Of a DNA stretch of 64,000 nucleotides, positions 53,958 to 63,327 are shown in pieces. The notes below the pieces were generated by a model, which was given only the letters and a program-made list of their open reading frames with translations, had not been told where the DNA came from and ran no database searches. A program made the position numbers and the translations under genes. Within the stretch, counting starts at the first letter, position 1. Every line of letters begins with the position of its first letter. The DNA comes from Leclercia adecarboxylata (GTDB lineage: Bacteria; Pseudomonadota; Gammaproteobacteria; Enterobacterales; Enterobacteriaceae). The stretch covers positions 4,998,885-5,062,884 of the forward strand of contig LR590464.1 of NCBI GenBank assembly GCA_901472455.1, given 5' to 3'.

Positions 53958-54939
53958 TCACGCGAAAACAGGTGCCTGGCGTAGCGGCGGGCTATACAGC
54001 GTCTTGATCGTCTCTCTCAGCCAGAGCGTTTTCGGGTTATGGCTATTCCGCTTATGCCAGATCAGCGTAAAAGGCACGGTAAGTTTCTGGGCCTGCGCTT
54101 CATCAATGGGGATCGGCAGGGTGACCAGCTTTCGCTGGTGGAGCTGATTGTAGTGATGGCAGTAGTGCGGGGCAGTGGCAATGTAGTTATGACCCGGCTG
54201 CGCCGCCATAAACATGGACTGCTCGAATCCGGGCAGGCTCATGGCGATATTACGGGTTCGCCCCATCTCTCTTAGCACTTCATCCAGCGCCCAGGTGTCG
54301 CTGCGCTCCCAGAAGATGCTGATATGCGGGTAACGCAGAAAAGTTTCGAGGTTCCACTCCTCCTGAAGCGCGGGATGGTCTTCACGCAGATAGACGCAGG
54401 GGCGGTCGCTGAACAGAATTTCGTAGTCGATAAACCATGGGCATGAGCTTTAACAGCTCCCGGGAGCGGGGTGCGTTTCGCGCCCTGTAAAACCGAGATC
54501 GACTTCTCCGCGAGTGATGGCGTCCAGCGAATCGTAATCCCAGTGGCGCATCTTTACCGTGGCCTGCGGGATAACGCTGGTTCACCTGCGCCAGCAGGGC
54601 ATTAAAACGGATCAGCATTAACGGCGTTTCTGCCGCCAGCTCAAAGGTGAGGCCGCCGGGAGAGTCATGGTGGAATTTATCGAGGATCTGGTTGCCAATC
54701 TGCATCCAGTCGGCCAGGTCCTGCTCCAGGCTTACCGTCAGCGGTGTTGGCAGCAGCCCCAGCGGGGTCTTCACAAACAGCGGATCGTCAAACCAGTCGC
54801 GCAGCTTCGCCAGCGATTTACTCACCGCGGACGGGGTGACGTTCATCCGTTTCGCGGCTTTCGTTACGCTGCGTTCCTGCAGCAACAGCTGCAGGCATAA
54901 TAGGAGATTAAGATCGAGACTGCTGAGGGGCTTCTTCAT
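53958..54939 (-). CDS. yidZ: YidZ LysR-family transcriptional regulator (three indels)
   Basis: LysR-type regulator with an N-terminal helix-turn-helix (SVTKAAKRMNVTPSAVSKSL) and a C-terminal effector domain. In E. coli it has been linked to nitric oxide resistance. Extra bases near 54571 and 54436 and one missing C near 54474 scramble the middle. Correcting them joins RYPQATVKMRHWDYDSLDAI to the distal frame and gives 326 residues against 319. The start overlaps the end of mdtL by 32 bases on the same strand. Confidence 0.88.
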
Positions 54940-56083
54940 GATGCGCTGCCGGTCGGATAAGCAAAAGGAGGAGAATGCAGAGCATGCTACAACCAATCAG
55001 CACCCCGATCAGCATATTCAGCGCATTGAGCCCCATTATGGCCGCCAGCCAAATCCACAGCGAAGAGCCGCAGACCTGGGCGATACCCAACACCGAGCTT
55101 GCCACCCCGGCGCGCAGGGCGAACGGGCCAAGCGCCTGGCTCATCGCCACACCAAAGCCTACCGAGAACCCGGCGCAGATGAGCGTAATACCCGCCAGCA
55201 TCAGGGCGTGGGTACTGGCCGTCGCCAGAATCACTCCGGCCACCAGGAACAGCACCTGTGAAGTGAGCATCAACGTACGCTGTTTAAAGAGATTCAGCGC
55301 AAAGGGGGTCGAGAACGACACGGCCATACTGACCAGCGCGGTTAAGGCCATCACCATGGAATACTCGCCGCGATCGAAGCCCATGGTCTCCATCAGCAAC
55401 ACCGGGGAAACGTTTACATAGGTGAGGATCACCGCCACGCTCAGGGTGGTGATTAACAACCGGCTGATAAAGAAGCGGTTGAGCAGCTTTTCGTCCGGGG
55501 AATCGACGCGGTATGACCCCTGTTTTGTGCCCCGGGATGGGTTTCTCTCAGTACCGTGATCGACAGGATAAAGACCAGCATTCCCATCGCCGCCATCGTC
55601 CAGAAGAGGCTCTGCCACGGGAATTTCAGCATAATCAGGTAGCCCACCACTGGCGCCAGAACCGGGATAATACAGGTGATGCCATTCATCATGGAGAGCA
55701 CTTTGGCGCGGCGCTGGGCACTTAAGGTATCGCGCAGGATCGCAAAGGCCACCACGTAGCACCCGCCCGCGCCGACACCCTGGATAAAGCGCCCGGTGAG
55801 GAACAGCGAACTCTCTTCTGCCAGCGAGCACAGCACGGAGGAGAGCGCAAAAATCACTGCCCCGGTAATGGCGACCGGCTGCCGCCCGGCTTTGTCAGCA
55901 ACCTTCCCGGCAAACACCATCGACGACGCCATCCCCCGCGAGGTAGGCCGAAAACGCGATATGCAGCTGCGCCTCGCTGGCGCCCAGATCGCGGGCGATG
56001 TGCGGCAATCCCACCAGATACATATCAATGCCTGATGGATAAAGCAGCACCAGCGCAAAACTACAAAACAGAAAACGAGCCAT
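54908..56083 (-). CDS. mdtL: MdtL (YidY) multidrug efflux MFS transporter (two compensating indels)
   Basis: DHA1-family drug:proton antiporter, conferring low-level chloramphenicol resistance when overexpressed in E. coli. It starts MARFLFCSFALVLLYPSGID with about twelve hydrophobic helices. An extra base in the C-run at 55933-55937 and a missing base near 55530 divide it into three frames. Net correction gives 391 residues, exactly the E. coli length. It lies downstream of tnaB on the same strand, as in E. coli. Confidence 0.92.
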
Positions 56084-56212
56084 AACACCCCCATAAAGAC
56101 AGGCATGAAGCATAGGGGGAGAAAGGAAATGTGGCGAGTTGCCATTTGGACAAAGGTGATTTCCTTACAGGAAATCACCTCAGAATAGACCGCGTGTAAA
56201 CGTCAGGCTGGC

Positions 56213-57469
56213 TCAACCAAAGCGCGGCAGGAAATTAAAGATATTCCCGAACCAGCAAATAATGACCGCGACACCAAACAGGATCACCAGTGAAGGGATC
56301 ATCATACCGCCCCAGACGGTAAACATCTGATTCGGGAATTTCTTCCGCGCTTTCAACGCCAGAACCGCAGGAATAATCACCGCCCAGATGGTCGCACACA
56401 GCCCTGCACCGCCAATGCCGTAGATAAACCCGTTCGGGAAGATCAGATAGAGGATCGTGGGGGGCAGGAAGGTCAGCATGATCGTTTTCAAACGACCGGA
56501 CGGTGAATTGTCGAGCTTAAAGAGGTCGGCAAGATAGTCGAACAACCCCAGTGTGACGCCAAAGAAAGAGCTGGCCACGGCTAGATTAGAGAAAACCAGT
56601 AAGCAAAATTCGATAACGCCGTGCTGCCGGGTGCCGAGGAAGGATTTTACCAGTGAATCGACGTTCCCCCCTGACGAGATGATCTCGTTGAAGCTGTCGC
56701 GGGTAATGTTCCCCATTGTGCAATACAGCCAGAACAGATAGATAAACAGCGCCAGCAGGGAGCCAAACACCAGGCTTTTAATCAGCTTATCTTTCCGCTT
56801 CCCATAGCAGATGATGAGGCTGGGAATGTTGCCGTGAAAACCAAACGATGCCAGGCAGACGGGCAAGGCCATGAAGATATAGGGGAAGTAGGTGGTATGG
56901 CTGGCTGATGTGACGTTGATATCTCTTAATATGCCGTAATCAACCTGAAAGAAGAATGATCCAAATACAACGATAAAGGCGATGATCTTAATGCCTAAAA
57001 ACAGCGAGGTAATTCTGCTGGCGGCTAATGAGCTAAACCACAATACGGCCGCGACAAACAGCGCCGTACTTACACCCACGATGCGGGGATTGACGTGCGC
57101 CCCCTGATTCATGGCGATAGTTTCACTTATTATTGCGCCGTTGGCGGAGATATAGGCATACGTCAGGATATAAAGAACGAATGCAACTGTCAGACCGCTT
57201 ACGATATTCCATCTGTTACCAATCAGATCTTTTGTAACCGTATTAAAACTGGAACCGACAGGATAGTTTAAATTAGCCTCCAGTAATAACAGCCCGGAGT
57301 GAAGCATCGAAAACCAGGCAATAATTAAAATAAACGCACCCCAAAAAAACCATGCCCCTGCCAAATCTACGGGTAAAGCAAACATCCCCCCGCCAATAAC
57401 TGTACCTGCTATAACCATGACACCCCATACCGAGGAGTGTTTAGTTTCTAACTCTAAACTTTGTTCCAT
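56213..57469 (-). CDS. tnaB: TnaB low-affinity tryptophan permease
   Basis: Aromatic amino acid:proton symporter of the HAAP family that supplies tryptophan to tryptophanase. It has 418 residues, about eleven helices, and the conserved GTVIGGGMFALPVDLAGAW near the N-terminus. The N-terminus differs from E. coli (MEQSLELETKHSS). It is intact, with an 88-base gap after tnaA in the tna operon. Confidence 0.97.
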   Translation of the reverse strand: MEQSLELETKHSSVWGVMVIAGTVIGGGMFALPVDLAGAWFFWGAFILIIAWFSMLHSGLLLLEANLNYPVGSSFNTVTKDLIGNRWNIVSGLTVAFVLYILTYAYISANGAIISETIAMNQGAHVNPRIVGVSTALFVAAVLWFSSLAASRITSLFLGIKIIAFIVVFGSFFFQVDYGILRDINVTSASHTTYFPYIFMALPVCLASFGFHGNIPSLIICYGKRKDKLIKSLVFGSLLALFIYLFWLYCTMGNITRDSFNEIISSGGNVDSLVKSFLGTRQHGVIEFCLLVFSNLAVASSFFGVTLGLFDYLADLFKLDNSPSGRLKTIMLTFLPPTILYLIFPNGFIYGIGGAGLCATIWAVIIPAVLALKARKKFPNQMFTVWGGMMIPSLVILFGVAVIICWFGNIFNFLPRFG

Positions 57470-57557
57470 GGTGCCCCCATCAATGTGGCAAGCTTGATGT
57501 TGTTGATATAGTTTTTTTTCGGGTGGCTAAAATTATTTAGCCACCCAGGGAGTGAAG

Positions 57558-58973
57558 TTAAACTTCTTTGAGTTTGGCAGTGAAGTGGCGTAATACTTTC
57601 GGTTCGTAGGTAAAGGTTAATCCTTTAATATTCATAGCATTTTCTTTGACGTGCTTAAAGGCTTCGACGATGAAATCCATATGGGATTGCGTATAGGTTG
57701 CACGTGGAATGGTTAAACGCAGTAATTCTGCGGGGCAAGGTAACTGCTTGCCCGTTTTCGGATCGCGGCCTAACAGGAATGAACCAATTTCCACTGCGCG
57801 AATGCCTGCGACTTTATAAAGCTCACAGGCCAGCGCCTGCGCCGGGAACTGCTCCGCTGGAATATGCGGTAAAAGCTTGCCCGCATCCACAAAGGCAGCA
57901 TGGCCGCCCGCCTGCTGGCAAACTACGCCGATTGCTTCCAGGCCATCGACCAGGTATTGCACCTGATTAATCCGGTATGCCAGCCAGTCCTGGCCCATGC
58001 CGTCATGCAGGCCGACAGCCAGGCGTTCCATGGCACCCCCTTCCAGGCCGCCGTAAGTCGGGAAGCCTTCCTGGACGACGCACAAGGTTCTGCACTCGGT
58101 ATAAACATCGAAATAATCGTCATTCTTGATGCACAGCAGCCCACCCATCGGCACCATGGCATCCTTTTTCGCCGACATGGCCAGCATATCCGCGTACTTG
58201 TAGGTCTCGCGGGTGATTTCTGCAATGCTCCAGTCTTTATATTCCGCCTCACGTTTTTGAATAAAGTAGGCGTTCTCTGCAAAGCGCGCGGAATCCATGA
58301 CGACCGGGATATCGTATTTTCTGGCAATCGCATACATCGCCTTCAGGTTCGCCAGTGACACCGGCTGCCCACCGGCAGAGTTGCTGGTGATGGTCGCGAC
58401 AATATAAGGCACATTGCTCGCACCCACTTCCTCGATGCCGTTTTCCAGTCCCTGCAGGTCAAAATTGCCTTTAAAATCGTAACGGACGCCGGTATCAAAC
58501 GCTTCCTTAATATAGACGTTGCGCACGGTGCAGCCATTTATCTGGCTATGACCCTGGGTGGTATCAAAGAAGTAGTTTGAGAAGGCGACCATTTTCGTGC
58601 GATCTAAGCCTTTTTCTTGTTCGCGTTTTTTGATTAAGACAGGAATATAGATCTGCTCAGCGCCGCGTCCCTGGTGTGTTGGGATGGTATATTGATAGCC
58701 GAAAATCTCCTTCACGGCGTTGGACAGTGCATAGTAGCTACGGCTTCCACTGTAGGCTTCGTCACCGCGCAGCATAGCGGCCTGCATATTTTGAGTGACT
58801 GCGCCGGTGCCGCTGTCGGTCAGTAAATCAATAAACACGTCCTCGCTATCCAGCAGGAAGGGGTTCATGCCTGATTGAATAATCGCGTTTTCGCGATGCT
58901 CCCTTGTAGTGCGCTTAACCGGCTCAATAACTCTGATGCGAAAGGGTTCTGGTAAATGTTTGAAGTTTTCCAT
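57558..58973 (-). CDS. tnaA: TnaA tryptophanase
   Basis: PLP enzyme splitting L-tryptophan to indole, pyruvate and ammonia, the source of indole. It has 471 residues from the ATG at 58973 (MENFKHLPEPFRIRVIEPVK), identical in length to E. coli. The PLP lysine lies in the MSAKKDAMVPMGG motif (Lys270 by E. coli numbering). A 22-codon upstream extension of the frame is not native. It is controlled by the tnaC leader and CRP. Confidence 0.98.
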   Translation of the reverse strand: MENFKHLPEPFRIRVIEPVKRTTREHRENAIIQSGMNPFLLDSEDVFIDLLTDSGTGAVTQNMQAAMLRGDEAYSGSRSYYALSNAVKEIFGYQYTIPTHQGRGAEQIYIPVLIKKREQEKGLDRTKMVAFSNYFFDTTQGHSQINGCTVRNVYIKEAFDTGVRYDFKGNFDLQGLENGIEEVGASNVPYIVATITSNSAGGQPVSLANLKAMYAIARKYDIPVVMDSARFAENAYFIQKREAEYKDWSIAEITRETYKYADMLAMSAKKDAMVPMGGLLCIKNDDYFDVYTECRTLCVVQEGFPTYGGLEGGAMERLAVGLHDGMGQDWLAYRINQVQYLVDGLEAIGVVCQQAGGHAAFVDAGKLLPHIPAEQFPAQALACELYKVAGIRAVEIGSFLLGRDPKTGKQLPCPAELLRLTIPRATYTQSHMDFIVEAFKHVKENAMNIKGLTFTYEPKVLRHFTAKLKEV

Positions 58974-59202
58974 TATATAATTCCTGTTTTTATCGCAGCG
59001 GTGCTGGTGGTTATTTTTAATAACCATAAAAAGCGGCAAACCTGAGCCATTTATAACGCCACGCAGTCGCGAGATTAATTCTCAACAATACAGGCGTGCA
59101 GAGGCACTATTGCGGTTTTATAAGCGCAATGATTTCAGGCATACCGGATAAACAGACTATGAGTCTGTTCAGGTTGCATAGAGAAAAAGAGGCGAAGGGA
59201 GA
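58974..59202 (-). promoter_or_regulatory. tnaC-tnaA leader: Rho-dependent attenuation region
   Basis: The 229 bases between tnaC and tnaA contain no ORF and match the layout of the E. coli tna leader, where Rho terminates unless the TnaC ribosome stalls. A boxA-like CGCCTCTTTTT lies just after the tnaC stop. The rut site is inferred from position, not from a motif I can score. Confidence 0.6.
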
Positions 59203-59280
59203 TTACGGATGGTGATTGACAATTTTATTGTCAATATTGAACCACTTAGACGTGATGTATGTATTTAAGATAATCATCAT
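59203..59280 (-). CDS. tnaC: TnaC tryptophanase leader peptide
   Basis: Nascent peptide that stalls the ribosome when tryptophan is high and so blocks Rho. It reads MMIILNTYITSKWFNIDNKI then VNHHP. The core SKWFNIDNKIV and the Trp, Asp and terminal Pro essential for stalling in E. coli (W12, D16, P24) are kept with the same spacing. The ribosome-site spacing favours the first ATG (25 residues). The second ATG gives 24, the E. coli length. The stop is TAA rather than the TGA of E. coli. Confidence 0.92.
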   Translation of the reverse strand: MMIILNTYITSKWFNIDNKIVNHHP

Positions 59281-59352
59281 TGATTTATCCTCATTAGACA
59301 CGTTACTACACTATTCTAATGAGAATATTTGTCTATGTGCAGAGATATTAAT

Positions 59353-59368
59353 TGTGATTGTAATCACA
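59353..59368 (-). promoter_or_regulatory. CRP site of the tna promoter
   Basis: TGTGATTACAATCACA, perfect TGTGA-N6-TCACA, centred about 60 bases upstream of the likely transcription start (-10 candidates at 59305-59318). This fits a class I CRP promoter and catabolite repression of tna. Confidence 0.85.
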
Positions 59369-59417
59369 GAGAATATAACCGATATATTTACTATTTATTC
59401 AGAGAATATAAAAAAAG

Positions 59418-59455
59418 AAAAAGCCACAATAACAGGAGTGTTATGCGGCTTTTTA
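59418..59455 (-). terminator. mnmE terminator
   Basis: The minus strand shows AAAAGCCGCATAACAC, a short loop, GTTATTGTGGCTTTTT. It follows the mnmE stop and lies upstream of the tna CRP site. Confidence 0.8.
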
Positions 59456-59474
59456 ACAGCTGGCGGAAACGGAC

Positions 59475-60839
59475 TTATTTCCCGATACAGAAGCTCGAGA
59501 AAATGCGGCCCAGCAGATCATCCGAAGTGAACTCCCCGGTGATCTCGCTTAACGCCTGCTGCGCCAGACGCAGCTCTTCCGCCAGCAGTTCTCCGGCCCA
59601 GGCACCAAGCAACTGTGCTTTGCCCTGATCCAGATGTTGTGCCGCCTCTTCCAGCGCCTGAAGATGGCGACGACGGGCAAGGAAACCGCCCTCCATGCTG
59701 GTATCAAAGCCCATGCTCTGCTTCAGGTGGTCGCGCAGCTCATCTACGCCCTCGCCGGTACGCGCCGACAGGCGAATAAGTGAGTGACCATTCACATCGC
59801 TGAGGCCCAGCGTTTCACCCGTGACGTCGGCTTTGTTACGTACCACGGTGATCGGCAGATTGGCTGGCAGACGGGCAATAAAGTCCGGCCAGATCGCCGC
59901 CGGGTCGACCGCCGCCGTAGTGGTGCCATCTACCATAAACAGCACGCGGTCAGCCTGCTCGATCTCCTGCCAGGCGCGCTCGATACCGATGCGCTCCACT
60001 TCGTCGCTGGCATCGCGTAAGCCCGCGGTGTCGATGATATGCAGCGGCATACCGTCGATATGAATATGTTCCCGCAGTACATCGCGAGTGGTGCCGGCAA
60101 TGTCGGTCACAATTGCGGCTTCGCGACCCGCCAGAGCATTCAGCAGGCTCGATTTCCCGGCATTTGGACGCCCGGCAATGACCACTTTCATCCCTTCGCG
60201 CAGCAGGCTGCCTTGACGCGCTTCGGCGCGTACCGCGTCGAGATCGCTCATCACGGCGTTAAGCTGGGCTTCGATTTTGCCATCGGAGAGGAAGTCGATC
60301 TCCTCATCCGGGAAATCAATCGCCGCTTCTACGTAGATGCGCAGGTGAGTAAGTGCTTCCACAAGATGATTCACGCGGGCAGAAAAAGCACCCTGTAGTG
60401 AGTTCAGGGCGGAGCGTGCGGCCTGCTCGGAGCTGGCGTCGATCAGGTCGGCAATCGCCTCGGCTTGCGCCAGGTCGAGCTTATCGTTCAGGAAGGCGCG
60501 CTCGGAGAACTCGCCCGGCCTGGCAATACGCAGTCCTGGCAAAGTCAGAATGCGTTTCAGCAGCAGGTCGAGGATCACCGGCCCGCCGTGGCCCTGCAAT
60601 TCGAGCACGTCTTCGCCGGTGAAGGAGTTCGGGCCGGGGAACCACAGCGCGATGCCCTGATCCAGCGCAGTTCCGTCAGTATCTTTAAACGGCAGATAGT
60701 CGGCGTAGCGCGGCTTTGGCAATTTACCCAGCACCGCTTCTGCCACCTCGCGCGCCTTCTGGCCGGAGATACGCAGAATGCCCACACCACCGCGTCCCGG
60801 TGGGGTTGCCTGGGCGACGATAGTGTCGTTATGGCTCAT
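59475..60839 (-). CDS. mnmE: MnmE (TrmE) tRNA-modifying GTPase
   Basis: GTPase partner of MnmG in forming cmnm5U34 on tRNAs. It has 454 residues: an N-terminal formyl-THF-binding domain, a helical domain with an inserted G domain (GRPNAGKSS at about 222-230, DIAGTTRD, DTAGL, NKAD) and the C-terminal CIGK motif with its catalytic Cys. It is intact and the same length as E. coli. Confidence 0.98.
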   Translation of the reverse strand: MSHNDTIVAQATPPGRGGVGILRISGQKAREVAEAVLGKLPKPRYADYLPFKDTDGTALDQGIALWFPGPNSFTGEDVLELQGHGGPVILDLLLKRILTLPGLRIARPGEFSERAFLNDKLDLAQAEAIADLIDASSEQAARSALNSLQGAFSARVNHLVEALTHLRIYVEAAIDFPDEEIDFLSDGKIEAQLNAVMSDLDAVRAEARQGSLLREGMKVVIAGRPNAGKSSLLNALAGREAAIVTDIAGTTRDVLREHIHIDGMPLHIIDTAGLRDASDEVERIGIERAWQEIEQADRVLFMVDGTTTAAVDPAAIWPDFIARLPANLPITVVRNKADVTGETLGLSDVNGHSLIRLSARTGEGVDELRDHLKQSMGFDTSMEGGFLARRRHLQALEEAAQHLDQGKAQLLGAWAGELLAEELRLAQQALSEITGEFTSDDLLGRIFSSFCIGK

Positions 60840-60862
60840 GGTTTATCTCTTCTTAATGCAAT

Positions 60863-60886
60863 AAAAAAGGCGGTCAATAGACCGCC
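60863..60886 (-). terminator. Terminator between yidC and mnmE
   Basis: The minus strand reads GGCGGTC-TATT-GACCGCC followed by TTTTTT, a partial stop between yidC and mnmE. Confidence 0.8.
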
Positions 60887-60906
60887 CTGTCATCACTGCT
60901 CTTTTT

Positions 60907-60933
60907 GCCGGGTGGCGCTTCGCTTACCCGGCC
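60907..60933. repeat. REP element
   Basis: GCCGGGTGGCGCTTCGCTTA followed by CCCGGCC is a classic repetitive extragenic palindrome with GCCGGGT/ACCCGGC arms, just after yidC. Confidence 0.85.
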
Positions 60934-60942
60934 TACTCAGAA

Positions 60943-62583
60943 TCAGGAGCTTTTCTTTTCGCGGCTATGCAGACCACGTTTTTCCAGACCACGGTAGATC
61001 AGCTGCTGCTGAAGGATGGTGACCAGGTTGCTGACGATATAGTACAGCACCAGACCTGACGGGAACCACAGGAAGAACACGGTGAAGATGACCGGCATAA
61101 AGGTCATGATCTTCTGCTGCATCGGGTCGGTCACGGTGGTTGGTGACATCTTCTGGATGAAGAACATCGTCACGCCCATCAGGATCGGCAGGATGTAGTA
61201 CGGGTCCTGTGCAGACAGGTCATGGATCCACAGGGCGAACGGCGCATGGCGCAGCTCAACGGAACCCATCAGCATGTAGTACAGCGCAAGGAAGATTGGC
61301 ATCTGGATCAGCAGCGGGAAGCAGCCACCCAGTGGATTCACTTTCTCGGCTTTATACAGGGCCATCATCTCCTGGCTCTGACGCTGTTTGTCATCGCCCA
61401 GACGCTCACGCATAGCCTGAATCTTCGGCTGCAGCATACGCATCTTCGCCATGGAGGTGTACTGCGCTTTGGTCAGCGGGTACATGATGCCACGAACGAT
61501 AAAGGTGATAACAATGATGGAGAAGCCCCAGTTACCCAGGAAGCTGTGGATCCACTTCAGCAGCTTAAACAGCGGCTGGGAGATGAACCACAACCAACCG
61601 TAATCTACGGTCAGATCCAGGTGCGGTGCTACAGCGGCCATCTTGTCCTGAATTTCCGGGCCGACCCACAGGGTGCTGCCCAGCGTACCGGTTTGACCCG
61701 GCTGAACCAGAACCGGCTCAGACTTATAGCCGATAGCGGCAACGCCGTTCAGGTTTGCGGTATAGAAGTTGTTGGAACCGGCGTTATTTGGCACCCATGC
61801 AGTCGCGAAATACTGTTGCAGCATTGCCACCCAACCGCCTTTTGAGCTGACGTTCAGGTTTTCGTTATCGGCAATGGTGTCGAATTTGTATTTCTCGTAC
61901 TTAGTATCTGGCGTGGAGTACGCTGCGCCACGGAAGGTATGCAACGCGAAGTTGTTGCTTCCGGTGTCACGGTGCGACGGCAGATCGATGGTTTGCTTAA
62001 GCTGGCCAAAGGTGGAGATTTCCAGCGGTTTCGCGCTGGCGTTCTGCACGTTATAGCCCACGTTCACCGCATACTCACCGCGTTTCAGGGTGAAGGTTTT
62101 GGTGAAGGTGTTGCCCGCAGCATCGGTGTAAGTCATCGGGATCGCGAGTTCGTTCTGGCCATCAGCCAGCACAAACGCATCTTTATCGACGTTATACAGC
62201 GGACGTGCGCCGTTAGCCGGGTTATCCGGGCCATCACGACCGGTCAGGCCGCTCTGTGCCTGGTAGATAAACTGCGGCGTGGTTTCCAGTAACTGGAACG
62301 GCTCGTTAGAACCGAGCTCTTTCGGGTAAGTTACCAGTTGTGCCTGCTCAACATCACCACCACGGGTGTTGATAGTCAGCTCAAGCACATCGGTCTTAAC
62401 CGTAATCAGTTTACCCTGGCCACTGGCCGGTACGCCCTGGTCGGCGGCGCTACCCGCTGCGGTGGTCGTTGTCTGCGTGACCTGCTGCTGAGGTTGAGGA
62501 TTTTTATCCTGCTCCCAAGCCTGGAAGATCATGAAAGACACGAACAACAAAGCGATGATAAGAAGATTGCGTTGCGAATCCAT
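60943..62583 (-). CDS. yidC: YidC membrane protein insertase
   Basis: Inserts and folds inner-membrane proteins alone or with SecYEG, including the F0 c and a subunits encoded in this window. It has 546 residues: an N-terminal membrane anchor, a large periplasmic beta domain and five core helices (YPLTKAQYTSMAKMRMLQPK is the first cytoplasmic loop). The C-terminus is basic. It is intact and starts two bases after the yidD stop. Confidence 0.98.
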   Translation of the reverse strand: MDSQRNLLIIALLFVSFMIFQAWEQDKNPQPQQQVTQTTTTAAGSAADQGVPASGQGKLITVKTDVLELTINTRGGDVEQAQLVTYPKELGSNEPFQLLETTPQFIYQAQSGLTGRDGPDNPANGARPLYNVDKDAFVLADGQNELAIPMTYTDAAGNTFTKTFTLKRGEYAVNVGYNVQNASAKPLEISTFGQLKQTIDLPSHRDTGSNNFALHTFRGAAYSTPDTKYEKYKFDTIADNENLNVSSKGGWVAMLQQYFATAWVPNNAGSNNFYTANLNGVAAIGYKSEPVLVQPGQTGTLGSTLWVGPEIQDKMAAVAPHLDLTVDYGWLWFISQPLFKLLKWIHSFLGNWGFSIIVITFIVRGIMYPLTKAQYTSMAKMRMLQPKIQAMRERLGDDKQRQSQEMMALYKAEKVNPLGGCFPLLIQMPIFLALYYMLMGSVELRHAPFALWIHDLSAQDPYYILPILMGVTMFFIQKMSPTTVTDPMQQKIMTFMPVIFTVFFLWFPSGLVLYYIVSNLVTILQQQLIYRGLEKRGLHSREKKSS

Positions 62584-62585
62584 CG

Positions 62586-62843
62586 TTAGTGTTCTCTGGT
62601 ATCAAAAGGTCCTGGAGGGACGGGATCGTCTCCACCTGGGTGTAAAGGGTGGCATTTTAATACGCGTTTCACCGTCAACCAACTGCCTTTTATCACTCCA
62701 AACCTGCGCAATGCCTCAATTCCGTAGCTTGAGCATGTTGGCGTGAAACGGCAGTGTGGCCCGAGTAGCGGACTAATCAGGCGTTGATAGACCCGGATAA
62801 GGCCGATCAGGACCCGTGAGCCAGGCGACAGTGGCGGCGCCAT
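62586..62843 (-). CDS. yidD: YidD membrane protein insertion efficiency factor
   Basis: Small 85-residue membrane-associated protein that aids YidC-dependent insertion. It carries conserved cysteines in FTPTCSSYG and the KCHPLHPGG motif. I choose the ATG at 62843 (MAPPLSPGSRVLIGLIRVYQ), identical in length to E. coli. It overlaps the corrected 3' end of rnpA by 37 bases in another frame, the normal arrangement. Confidence 0.96.
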   Translation of the reverse strand: MAPPLSPGSRVLIGLIRVYQRLISPLLGPHCRFTPTCSSYGIEALRRFGVIKGSWLTVKRVLKCHPLHPGGDDPVPPGPFDTREH

Positions 62844-63170
62844 AATTTTTTCCAACGCTTCCGAGAGAGCACGGTTATCGGAGGTCGGCAACCCCTTTTT
62901 TTGCCACCACCACGAAATCCATTGAAGGCAGTTCATGTTGACGTAAACGGAAGCTTTCACGCGTCAGACGTTTAATCCGATTGCGTTCATGCGCACGCTT
63001 AACATTTTTTTTGGCGACAGTGAGACCGATACGGGGGATGCCCCAGCGAATTTTGGCGGCCGAGGATGGTGATTTGCGGCGTGCCAGCCCGTTGTGGCTG
63101 CTGGAAGACGAAAGTGAAATGAGTGGGAGTTAACAAACCGTAACTCCCTGGGAAATGCTAGCTTAACCAC
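62807..63170 (-). CDS. rnpA: RnpA, protein subunit of ribonuclease P (four single-base insertions)
   Basis: Essential cofactor of RNase P for tRNA 5' maturation. The N-terminus MVKLAFPRELRL and the RNA-binding signature AHERNRIKRLTRESFRLRQ are recognisable in different frames. Extra bases sit in a T-run near 63137, a C-run near 63038, a CC near 62896 and an A-run near 62849. Removing four bases gives exactly 119 residues ending RRHCRLAHGS. It lies between rpmH and yidD. Confidence 0.93.
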
Positions 63171-63186
63171 GCAGGGGTTAGCTTAA

Positions 63187-63327
63187 TTACTTGGAAACGG
63201 TCAGACGTGAACGGCCTTTAGCACGACGACGTGCCAGAACCTGACGACCATTTTTAGTAGCCATACGAGCACGGAAGCCGTGAGAACGGTTGCGCTTCAG
63301 TACAGACGGTTGAAAAGTGCGTTTCAT
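63187..63327 (-). CDS. rpmH: Ribosomal protein bL34
   Basis: 46-residue, Arg/Lys-rich large-subunit protein (MKRTFQPSVLKRNRSHGFRA). I choose the ATG at 63327. Upstream in-frame codons to 63411 are leader, not family sequence. It is first gene of the rpmH-rnpA-yidD-yidC cluster and divergent from dnaA. Confidence 0.98.
   Translation of the reverse strand: MKRTFQPSVLKRNRSHGFRARMATKNGRQVLARRRAKGRSRLTVSK

Noticed and set aside
54647..55261. 204-codon plus-strand ORF over yidZ and mdtL
   Set aside because: It is antisense to two recognisable genes and has no family features. It is open by chance on the shadow strand.
58974..59039. Alternative tnaA start 22 codons upstream
   Set aside because: MENFKHLPEPF at 58973 is the family N-terminus, and the upstream codons are leader sequence.
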